From NCBI RefSeq assembly GCF_000218685.1, contig NW_006763300.1:1271447-1335446 (forward strand): a stretch of DNA of 64,000 nucleotides, written 5' to 3'. This DNA is from Serpula lacrymans var. lacrymans S7.9 (lineage: Eukaryota; Basidiomycota; Agaricomycetes; Boletales; Serpulaceae). Shown here piece by piece: positions 48,701 to 58,397 of this stretch; positions within the stretch are counted from its first letter, which is position 1, and every line of letters begins with the position of its first letter. The translations under genes were made by a program, and so were the position numbers. The notes below the pieces were generated by a model. It saw nothing but the letters and a program-made list of their open reading frames with translations, was not told the origin of the DNA and did no database searches.

Positions 48701-51575
48701 GAACACGAACGACTAGTCAAGGAGCTTTCATCTGCAAATGAATCATCCGTGCGGGAGACCACTGTTCATCAACTCGTGGAGGAACAGGCTCAGCGTACTC
48801 CACGTTTCACTGCAGTAGAGTTTGAGGGTGAATCATTGACATACGCAGAGTTGAATACCAAGGCCAATCGCATTGCCAAATCGCTTATTCAACAGGGTGT
48901 CAATAATGGGGATATCGTTGCATTATGCTTCGACCGTGGTATTCACCAAATCTTGGCCATCTTGGCAGTTCTGAAGGCAGGCGGTACCTTTGTTCCTCTG
49001 GATCCTGATGACCCCACTTTACGCAAGGAGCTCATGATCGCGGAATGTAAAGCGAAGGTTCTGTTGACTACCTCAAATCACTCTCGTGTATTCGAGAAGA
49101 GTCTCGCTTCAAAAGTTTTGGTGAGTAAACTTGATGATGTGATTTCGTTTACTTATCGCCTGCTAGATTGCTTATATCGACGATCCGAGCTACGAGAAGC
49201 GCCTCAGTCGCTTCGATGGAGGAAACTTCGTTGTCGATGGGCTGACGCCTTCGAGTCTTGCTTATATTATGTAAGTTGTATTGATTTGAGATGTCCTGCG
49301 CATCGTGCATCTAACTTTTTCAAACAGGTTCACGAGTGGCAGTACGGGCAAACCAAAAGGTGTCATGATCGAACATAGATCAATTTCGAACTTGGTACAA
49401 CATTCAAGCGTCTATGGCTTCCAACAGGGCGTTCGCGTGATGTCTTCCCTTGCCTACACCTTTGATCCGTTTGTTGTCGATGTTTTTGGTACACTTGCAC
49501 ATGGTGCTACGCTAGTCACCGGACGCAAGGAGCTCGTGCTTGGTGACATTCCTAAGGCTATCAAGTCTCTGCGTATCAGCGTGCTTCATGTAACGCCCAG
49601 TATCCTGGCTGTCGTCCCCGTGGAAGAATATTCTACCCTCGAAACTATCGTAGTTGCAGGAGAGGCGTTGGGCAAGAAGCTGGTCGAAGATTGGTCGAAC
49701 ATGGTCACCTTGAGGAATATGTATGGCCCAACTGAAGCTTCAGTCGACTGTATTTCTTGCCACGTCACATCTTCATCCCTCACTGGAGTTATCGGTCGCC
49801 CTCTTCCCAACAACCGCATTTACATCCTCGATAAGCAGCTTCGACCTACCCCCATTGGTGTGGAAGGTGAACTTTACATCGGCGGTATTCAACTGGCTCG
49901 TGGCTATCTGAACCAGCCAGAGCTTACAGCTAGTAGTTTCATCCAAAATCCTTTTGTGAATGGAGATCGTCTGTACAAGTCCGGTGACATTGCTCTTTAC
50001 CGCTCTGACGGCAACATCGAATACTGTGGTCGCGAGGATCGCCAGATCAAGCTTAGAGGACAACGTATTGAGCTCGGAGAAATTGAAGATGTCATCCACA
50101 AGTACCCCGGTGTACAAAGAGGCGCTGTCGTCATCCGAAGCGTACAGGATGCTCCTGCCATAGTAGCATTCGTCGAATTCAAGCAAGAGGCACAAGAGAA
50201 TTTGGAGGACGAGAAGGAAGGATTGAAACTCTTCGTCTCTGAGAGACTACCTCGATTCATGTATCCTTCTCTCATCGCTGCCCTCCCTCAACTTCCTGCA
50301 TCTCGTAGTGGCAAGATCGATCGTAATGCACTCAAGCAAATGGATCTCAAAGCATTCGCTCCAGATCTTTCCAGCGAGATGGGCCTGCCGCAATCTGATG
50401 TCGAGGTCGAGCTTATGTCCATATTCTGCAAGACATTGAAAGTAGACACTGGAAGCTTCGGTGTCACTCACGATTTATTTGCTGTTGGTTTGAACTCGTT
50501 AATGGCTGTACAGGCGGCTGGTGTAGTTTCGAAGACTTTCAATGTCCACATTGGTCTTAACAATATCTATTTGAGGTACGCGTTTATTATATTGATAGGG
50601 AAATTTTTTTGACTTGACTTTTCAGACCGACGATTCGAGAACTTGCTACGCTTGTGATCGATGCGATGGGTCAAGACAGTCGTGCAATTATGGAGGCTGA
50701 AGACGCTGATGCGGACTTCCTCATTGAATTCCTGCCTATCAAGAAGAAGGGTATTCAACCACGTGTCTTTATCGTTCACGATATCACTGGTATGGCCACA
50801 CCGTTCATGCGCCTGGGTGCATTCATGCCAAACGAAATGTACGCTATCGGAGATCGCCATTTCGGATCCTCAGACGGTTTCGGGAGTGTTGAATCTATGG
50901 CAGACCACTACATTACGCTCATCAAGAGTGTGCAGACTGAAGGACCCTATATCATTTCCGGGTACTCTTACGGTGGAGCTGTCGCACTGTGCATGGCCAC
51001 AAAGATGATGAAGGCCGGCGATGAAGTTGCCCATCTTATTCTCTTTGACCCCATTTTTATCCCGGCTTCTGAGCGTCAGAGCTTGAAGTCGACTGATTGG
51101 ACGCAACGCTCCATTGATCGTATTTCTTCCAACTTCCCTGACATCGGTGAGAAGTGGAAGAACAAGCTGCGCACTGAAATCCGGAAGAACTTGGACTCCA
51201 TGTTCGACTACGAACCTGAACACTATAGTGGAGCCACTACACTTGTCGTACCAAAAGATCGATCATGGTACCGCAGTGGTCACGCAAGTGACTTCGATAC
51301 CGGTACTGATGACCACAACGGATGGGACTATCGCATTAAGAATTTGGACATGAAGGTCGCCGCAGGTTCGCATGACACGATGTTCACTCCTGCGCACGTG
51401 AAAGTGCTTGCTGGTGTAGTGAAAGATATTCTGGCTGCGGTTCCTGGTCTTGTAAGTCCATAGTCTCTTTTTCTGCGATATCTTCTTAGTTGTGTTTCTT
51501 CTATCGTAGCCTGCAGCACCACCACCCACAACGAAAACGAAGAAGGTTCCATCTACTAAACCCGCATCTTCATAA
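39708..51575 (+). CDS. Hybrid polyketide synthase-nonribosomal peptide synthetase with thioesterase
   Basis: Twenty-one exons, 3,585 residues: 39708-39806, 39869-39923, 39975-40126, 40188-40389, 40449-40641, 40709-41014, 41064-41235, 41290-41993, 42052-43020, 43073-44233, 44287-44393, 44450-45177, 45237-45432, 45484-46504, 46560-46990, 47046-47314, 47372-49120, 49167-49270, 49328-50575, 50626-51451 and 51510-51575. KS: DTACSA (C171), HATGT, NIGHAEG. AT: FSGQGPQ, GHSIGE (S628). DH: His about 939 and HPGILDSITQ (D1114). Then a short degenerate methyltransferase-like stretch, an ER-like part with a damaged NADPH loop (SSAGYSA), and a KR with GGCSELG (1874-1880), S2003 and Y2017. ACP: GLDSLG (S2163). 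C: HHIIIDE (2396-2402). A: FTSGSTGKPKG, MYGPTE, YKSGDIA, SGKIDRNAL. PCP: GLNSLMAVQ (S3263). TE: GYSYGG (S3403). It should build a reduced polyketide, join it to one amino acid, and release it by thioesterase. The second exon needs a GC donor. A Lys/Thr/Pro-rich tail ends the protein. Confidence 0.9.
39924..39974 (+). other. Predicted GC-AG intron in the hybrid synthetase
   Basis: The exon reads ...EWMG and the next must start GKDEPGKYH to give the KS block. Only a GC donor (ATGG|gcatgt) with the acceptor catag at 39974 keeps the frame. The nearby GT (gtacta) leads to an immediate stop, and reading through reaches TAA soon after. A base error at the donor is the alternative. Confidence 0.55.
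42985..43572 (+). other. Dehydratase domain landmarks in the hybrid synthetase
   Basis: The catalytic His lies in TGHIVFDAVLFPASGY, split by the intron at 43021-43072, and the Asp in YVIHPGILDSITQ. The ten-residue spacing from His to FP matches the family (H-x8-P), but the usual Gly is Asp. Confidence 0.7.
43850..45480 (+). other. Degenerate methyltransferase, structural KR and ER-like segment
   Basis: After the dehydratase comes a short segment with VVRVLDLDPTPAM where a SAM-binding loop would need a Gly-rich turn, and FDIVLHSVDL in place of the usual Asp-containing strand; it is far shorter than a full methyltransferase. The following part resembles the structural KR half. The ER-like part (VIGVARHTPVDVIVADEDAI, then LPSTFLGSWMGL) has SSAGYSAVQL where GGVGxAAxQ is expected. 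Confidence 0.6.
50750..51455 (+). other. C-terminal thioesterase domain of the hybrid synthetase
   Basis: An alpha/beta hydrolase fold: PRVFIVHDITG at the oxyanion side, the nucleophile elbow ISGYSYGGAVAL with Ser 3403, LILFDP, and AAGSHDTMFTPAHV with the His. All three catalytic positions look present. Confidence 0.8.
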
Positions 51576-51902
51576 ATGTTACGCTGCTATTCACATAGAA
51601 TAACCACTATCCGTTTCTCATTAACTTATTCTGGGGCCAAAAAAAGGCTGTAAGGCTGTAAAATAAAGCAATAATTATATGTATTCATTACACGTTGGCA
51701 CTGTTACACCTACTTGCATAATATAAATTCTTTTATCTGTCTCGGCGGCGTTGACCTTGTTCAAAGTTTCAGTGTGACAAGGCGCGATAAGTGATCACGC
51801 GTTTGGTCACGCGTTCTCTAATTTACCACGTCTGTGGCACGCGTTTTTTTACCTTTCTTTCCCACTAACAATCGCCTTCGAGGTTTTGTCTAGACATTCA
51901 CT
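51576..51902. other. Short intergenic, synthetase end to RAD7
   Basis: Contains two close copies of AAGGCTGTAA near 51640-51660 and the RAD7 promoter with repeated CACGCGTT motifs around 51797-51846. No gene. Confidence 0.5.
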
Positions 51903-54074
51903 ATGACTCGTAACAATATCCGTGGTCCTACCTCAGCTCTTACAGAGTTTCTTCGTGTACGTTACTTGCTACATGTTTGACAAGGTGTTTATCGAGTGAA
52001 ATACAGGAAGCTGGCATTAACCCAGACACTATTGCTCGTCGTGTAGCGACTCAGGCGCAGAATCAACCTGTTGCTGGTCCGAGTAACGCAGTAGAGGCAA
52101 ACGGCGAGACCGTTGACGATCAACCAGACCAGGGAGCGACTTCGGCTCAGCCTTCCCCTAGTCGAGCTAATGGGGTATGTACTCGTCTTGTCGGCCTAAC
52201 ACTATAAGCTAACCACTAATCAGGCTGGCTATGTTTCTGATGAGCTGGACGAAAAAGAAGAGGAAGCGACACCCCCCAAGAAGCGCAAAATGTCAAAGGC
52301 AGCTCAAGCAAAGTTGAAAGAGAAAGAAAAGGCTAAGGCCAAAAAGAAGGCCAAAAAGGATGACGATGACGACGCATATACCGCGCTTTCCAAGAACCTT
52401 TGGACCAGCGGTAGTAAGCCACCTGTTGGAAGCTTTGAGACCTGTGCAGAGTGCGAAAAACAGTTTACTGTCGTAAGTTTGTTTATGCATATAGGGTAGT
52501 CTCTATCTCATGTGTCACAGACTAGGTATACAATAGCTGCGAATCCAGGGCCAGGATATTTGTGCCATTCATGTGCCAAGTCAGGTGGTAATGATCCGTT
52601 TAAGAAACCTGCAGCGCCTAGGAAGCGCAAGGTCCCTGGCGACAAGCGGGAAGTAGTCAACTTTGAAAAGATTTTCCCAACTTTGGCCAACATATGCATT
52701 GAGGTAAAATCATCACATGTGATATATAGAAATTCAGTCACCGTAATATTCTTCAGATTATTACACGCCATATCGATGACGTTGAAGCTCTTGGAAATAT
52801 CGGTACTATCAACATGGATGAGATTTCAAAAGCCCTCTCGAAAAATAGGGGTTTGTACGTATTAAAACAGTGTCATCATCTAGTGTAATTTTAACTAGTA
52901 TTTTCTCCATCAGGACACCCCAGAATGCACCCCTCTTCTATGATATCCAGAATACGACGCTGAATATATACGATGCGACCAGTATGCCACTTTTTATGTA
53001 GCCCTAATATTTTCCAAGCTCATGCTTTTTTCTAGGTCTTACTCCGCCGGCTTTGCAAACTCTGGCCCATTTAAACCCCAACCTGACCAGCCTTCGACTC
53101 GACTTCTGCGGGCGCATCGACAATGAGGTTATTGCTGATTGGTGCAAATCCCTCCCCGCACTTACGCATCTTGAGCTATTCGGTCCTTTCCTTGTGCGCG
53201 CTCCGATGTGGCAAACCTTCTTTAAATCACACCCAAACCTCCAGTCTTTCCTCATCACACAGAGTCCTCGTTTTGACGATTCGTGTGCCCGATCTATGGC
53301 AGAAAACTGCAAGAGCCTCCGAGAACTCCGTCTGAAAGAAGTCGGAAAACTTTGCGACGAGTTTACCGAGCCGCTGAAGGCACTTCCAGGCCTCAAACTA
53401 CTTGACTTATCCGACCCCTCAGTATCGATGAGCGAGGCCAGTCTCATCGATTTAATGGCCGTCCACGGTCCTACGCTGACGCATCTTAACCTATCGGGAC
53501 ACAAAGACATCACAGACGCATTCCTCGTTGAGGGAATCAAACCCCATGCCCGCTCCTTGACCTCACTTACCCTCTCGAACGTTCCCTTGCTCACTGATGT
53601 TGGCGTTGCCGGATTTTTCAATACTTGGGCCGACATCGATGCAGATATGGACGGGCAGGTCACCACTCCCAACCCACCCCTTGTGGCAATATGCCTTTCA
53701 CGTAACACAGAACTCTCAAGTGAAGCCCTCACCGCCATGCTATCGCACTCTGGGCGCGCGCTAACTCACCTGAATATCAATGGCTGGAAGTCCGTATCCA
53801 GCGAGGCTTTGGCCATGTTATCTCAAGCAAAGGATCTCAAGGAGCTAGATGTCGGATGGTGCAGGGAAGTAGACGATTTTGTGATGAAGGATTTAGTAGA
53901 GGGGTGTAATCACCTTAAAGAAGTGAAATGCTGGGGATGCAATCGAGTGACTGGGAATTCTTTGAAGAGGGTACGTCGCGTGTGCATTTTCTTTCATCTC
54001 GCAGAGACTGATGGGAAATGTTCTCATGATAGAGCGCCATCACCGTGTATGGCATCGAAGCTCAGTCCATGTGA
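51903..54074 (+). CDS. RAD7: DNA repair protein Rad7/Rhp7 (leucine-rich repeat)
   Basis: Eight exons, 51903-51956, 52007-52174, 52224-52472, 52521-52703, 52757-52854, 52914-52981, 53036-53970 and 54033-54074, give 598 residues. Rad7 with Rad16 finds lesions in non-transcribed DNA for global-genome nucleotide excision repair and is part of a ubiquitin ligase. The N-terminus has the conserved RNNIRGPTSALTEFLRE. A basic region (PPKKRKMSKAAQAKLKEKEK) follows. A four-Cys zinc ribbon is formed by C148/C151 (CAEC) and C172/C175 (CHSC). Then comes the NFEKIFPTLANICIE block, and from about residue 270 a series of leucine-rich repeats. The end VYGIEAQSM is typical and requires the last 42-nt exon; without it the frame reads into unrelated sequence. 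This is a housekeeping gene sitting between secondary-metabolism genes. Confidence 0.92.
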
Positions 54075-54718
54075 AGGCCATCCAAGCTTAGCCCCCTATC
54101 AGCAGACTTAATTTAAGGTAATATAGTTTTCTGCGCCGAGCTACAAGGTCGCCCCATGTATCACGGACACCACACTCTATGAAAGCGAAATGACTCATCT
54201 CATTAGAAGGCTGCATCGACTGACAATACACTGCAGTGGCTACAGAAAGGGAGAGAAACAAAACTTGTATGAAAAACAACATGAGAAAAGGTGAAATCTG
54301 AATCGATGGAATCTGAAATCTGAAATCTGAAAGGAGGATACAACGTTGGCAACAGATAGCTGTACGAATGTCACGAATTAAGATTAAGTAAACGAAGTAA
54401 ACAGCTATGGTTACAACACTAAGACAAGCGCGTTTGGTAAGGACTGAAATAGAGAAATTCATTTCTCTTGATTATAATAAAGGAGTGAAGGTTTGACACG
54501 AGATGGTCAAATTGATTAAGAGAGAGAAGTTGAGGGAAAAGTCAAGGAATGTGGTGGTTCAACCAGGTTGTGGGAAGTGTCAGGGGGTGACGACATTAGT
54601 TGGGCTTCTTAAGCAAAGCCTTGGAAAAAAGTGCCTAGAGGTACCCTAGGAAACTTGAGGAGCTAAACGAAAAAGCAAGAACGTCAAAACCGGCTCTCCT
54701 CGAAAGAATGAGCAAGCG
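54075..54718. other. Intergenic between convergent RAD7 and monooxygenase 1
   Basis: Contains a simple repeat at 54311-54331 (three ATCTGAA units) and no supported gene. Confidence 0.5.
54311..54331. repeat. Short tandem repeat (ATCTGAA)x3
   Basis: Three perfect 7-bp units in the intergenic region; simple sequence. Confidence 0.65.
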
Positions 54719-57072
54719 TCAAGCCATACATACCTGTGTCCCGAAACGGCTCAACGTGTTCGGAATCATTTCCCGGGGCGAGAGCGCCCAGTTTGAAAAT
54801 ACGATGAGAGATATACAGCCTACAGCCCTAGAAATCCTGGCCATGCGACGCTGCTTCTCCCACTTCTCTCCTCCTTCGACTTCATAGTGCTCCCATTGCG
54901 GACTACGGGTAAGCCACCAGAACAATGTCAAGGGACCGGGGAATATGGTGGAAATCTTTTTGGATCCTTCGCGGCGGTACCAGGAGAAACATTGCGTGAA
55001 GAGGGAGCATGAGAGGCGGCGTTGGACCCAGGAGTCATAAGCCAGAGTGGGCTTCATCTTGATGGCGAAAGACGACGCCAGGCCTTGTACCACGGGCTTG
55101 ATAAGTTGAAGGCAGTAGGAGATCTAACCATCCATGTGTGAACACCAGGTAAACAGTCATTTTTCAATGATAGGCTTACCTGACACTCTTCGAGGAAGAT
55201 GACAGAGGTGTGTCCATTGCAGGTATTAGGACCTTTTTGTTGTATAAGCCAAAGACAGGTCTACTAAACGATAGAGGCAGCTTACCAGTGAGAGCATAGA
55301 AATTAGGAAAGCCTGGGAACGTTGTTCCGAGATATGCAGTGGGTCCCCCTTGAGAATCGTAGAATTCCTCCATAGACTGCCCCTTCAGGCCACGAACAGG
55401 ATACGAAAACTTATCCTGTGTACTATTTAGCTACAAGTGCATATGAAGACTAAAGTGTTCTAACCGTATCAAATCCGGTCGCATATATTATAACGTCAAA
55501 AGGCATATGCTCGCCTAGAAGGCCCGTGTCAGTAAAGCACAAGTCAATAACCGTTCGACTCACCCTTCTGAGTAAGTATCCCATTCTCTGTAACTTCAGC
55601 AATCCCGTCAGAGTTCATGTTGACATTGGGACGCCTGAACGACGCGAGGTAACCGTCGCCTCTTTCAACAATGAGTCGCTTAGATCCCAACTCTTCAAAA
55701 ATAGAACTGTGAGCCACGGCAAAGGGAAAAGCAACACTTGATTAATCACCATAATTTGGAATAATTTTGTCATGGATCTCGGCAGGAGCCGCGTCGAGCA
55801 TGAATCTCTTCAAAAACTAAAACCAGGTCTTAGCGATCAAAAATCAAAACCACAGGAACCATAAAGTACCTCCGTGAACTTGCGTCGTGCCCAAGTGCTC
55901 ACAAACAGCAAATAGCGAGAATCATACTGTCCACATTTGGTTAGCATGCGACACAAAAGCGGACGATAGATTCATACCATAGCCATGAGCGTGTTCCGAT
56001 AAAGCCTCATCACCCCAGGGACATGAGCAAAAATCCATTTCGAGCATTCGGAATAGGGTGTAGCCGTCTGTGCAGTTCATCAGGATAGGTAAGTGAAGGT
56101 GAAGACAGTGTAGTGTCACCTCTGGAAACATCCATGCTGGAGAACGGACAAAGTTGACGAGTTGGACACTGGGGTCTACGGATATCCTAGGGACAAACTG
56201 ACATCTAACCCAATGAACGTGTTTTAGAAAAAGTGTCAATGAGCAGATAAATTCAACATACGCCGAACACCCATTCCCAATAACTGCAACCCTCTTCCCA
56301 CGAAAATCGACGGTATGGTCCCAGCGAGCAGAATGGAATGCGTTGCCTTTGAATGTCGATAGGCCCGGCAAGGTGGTAGGATATTTAGGAATTGCAAGAA
56401 CGCCGACAGCAGAAATGAGAATATTCGCGCTCGCTGCCCTTGTTACCCCCGTAAGAACATCCTCAATAACCAAATCATATGATTGACGAGCAGAGTCCCA
56501 ATCTGCTGATATGAATTTGGAGTTGAACTCAATATTATCGCGAAGAGAATGTTTATTAGTTAAATCCTTGAGATAGGCATGAAGCTCGGGCTGGGACCCG
56601 TGAGAGCCCTTCCACCGAGGATTCAAGTCTGTCGAAAGAGAATAATAGTGGACAGCCACATCAGAACTGCACCCCTGTTTGTTCTTCAGTTAAAAAGACA
56701 AGGATGAGTTGTCGAGTAGAACTCACTGGATAGGTGTTGTCCTGGGAAAGAACGGCAAACGGTGAGTAGAAAGTTGAAGGGCGCCGAGTGTAGAGACGCT
56801 TACCCGCCAAGTACCACCAACATCATTGGCCTTCTCGTAGATCTAAGGGCAAGGAGTGAGTGCTATATAAAGATATGACAGAGAAGTCTTACATACTGTG
56901 ATGTTATGGCAGCCGAGTTGTTTCTTCAGTGCTATGGCAAAGCCTAAGCCACCCACGCTGGAATGCAACAGGACATCGTCATGACATTGAGTGAAGCGAG
57001 GCAAAGAAAGGCTTACCCCGCTCCGATAATCACAACGCTTGGGCCTGTTGGGGCTTGTGCATCGAACGACAT
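54719..57072 (-). CDS. Baeyer-Villiger-type flavin monooxygenase 1
   Basis: Fourteen exons: 57072-57017, 56957-56897, 56842-56804, 56741-56727, 56674-56262, 56204-56120, 56067-55978, 55926-55870, 55816-55750, 55692-55564, 55514-55465, 55415-55286, 55232-55180 and 55123-54719, giving 549 residues. The enzyme inserts or transfers one oxygen using FAD and NADPH. FAD loop GAGVGG (17-22) is completed by the first splice; then [22 protein letters not shown]. The fingerprint [13 protein letters not shown] matches the Baeyer-Villiger pattern FxGxxxHxxxW. The second dinucleotide motif is VIGNGCSA, and [12 protein letters not shown] is the ATG motif. The C-terminal exon has a hydrophobic run ([14 protein letters not shown]), so membrane association is possible. 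The fourth exon is only 15 nt (D-N-T-Y-P). The last exon runs past a donor-like gtatgt to a stop at 54719, leaving a few terminal residues uncertain. It is a paralogue of the next monooxygenase. Confidence 0.88.
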
Positions 57073-58397
57073 CTTCAACACGGAGTCGACCTAGGATAAG
57101 AAGTTCCACGGGTGAACGACCACAGGGCAAAGAGGAAGCATTTGAGTGCTTTATAAACAATCAAAGGACAAGCATGCAGGCACGATATCCGTCTAATCTC
57201 TCGGTGAATTATCTGAAAATGCACCAATCTTGATCCACTTCGCGTTTAGAAAGGACTCTGATCAACTTTATTATTTTTCCTTTTTTTCTCTCTGCTGATA
57301 CACCTCGCCTGAGCGCACAAGTGCGGGGCGGGGCGTGAATCCACTGCTCGTACCGACACCGGCACACCGCAGCTCAGCCACCATGGTCAGCCTAAGATTG
57401 AAACCCAGATAGGACTCCGCACAGGCCGTGTTTAGACCGGGGGTAGAGCGATCCATTCCCATCTTCTCCACAGGCAAAATTAGAAAGAAATGACGAAAAT
57501 AATACGATGAGGCCGATGGGCGGTGCCATCATATCACAGAAATAGTCACAGTGATTTACGGCATAGATTGTATCAGTACCGCGTACCACAGCCCACCGCA
57601 GCTGCAATGACGTTTCAGAAAAGAAGACCACGTTGTAGAGTTTTCGTAAGCCATACCAGCGTCCTTTCTTACACGTTTGTGAGGTGCCATCTCGTGGTCG
57701 TGGTGTGCAATGCGGGGAGTACGGATATTTCGAAATGATCCCTGAATTCCTTTGATCTCCGCTGCACACTGGCAATACCAATGCTGGATGCATAATGAAG
57801 ATCTGCAGCATCGTGTATGGTCCGTGTTTTCATCGTTTCCCAAGCTTCCCTTGTCTTTCCTCTGCCCGTTTCAGCGTCACCCGCAAATGCTCATTCCTGA
57901 GCTCATCTTATCGCTTGTAAGAGTGGTGGTAGCTGAGTTTACCTACTATGCATGCTTGACCCTCACCCGAATAGGCCGGAGAGCTCATCCCACTATTCAT
58001 CCTAACGCAGCCTGAAACTCTTGCATTTCGGCTAAACATAATGACGATTTGATAGCTGCGACTCGGAGGATCAACTTGAATATCCTATGCGAATTTTCGG
58101 AATATCTCTATCACTCGGCCTCTCAATTCGGCCTTTCATTTCGAAAGATCATGATTTCAGATCTCGTCCTGACCCTTGCCGACCTATCTCAGTATATGAC
58201 AGCTGATAATGCAATAGACTTCACTAAATCGCAACAGTCATACTCTTGTGTTACACGAGAACATTCTTATAGATGGAACTTGGGAACCTTGCTGAACGAG
58301 GCTCGCAGATATCAGAACACTGATTTCGAATTCAGTGTCCCTCCTATAATCTTGATCGCAAATTGGACCTTCGGCACAATGTTAGCTAGACTCTAGA
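57073..58397. other. Intergenic between the two monooxygenase genes
   Basis: Promoter region of monooxygenase 1 and 3' flank of monooxygenase 2. The open frames here show no motif. I find no third monooxygenase remnant. Confidence 0.5.

Noticed and set aside
57392..57811. Open frames between the two monooxygenases as a possible third gene
   Set aside because: No flavin or dinucleotide motif in any frame, and no splice pattern that joins them.
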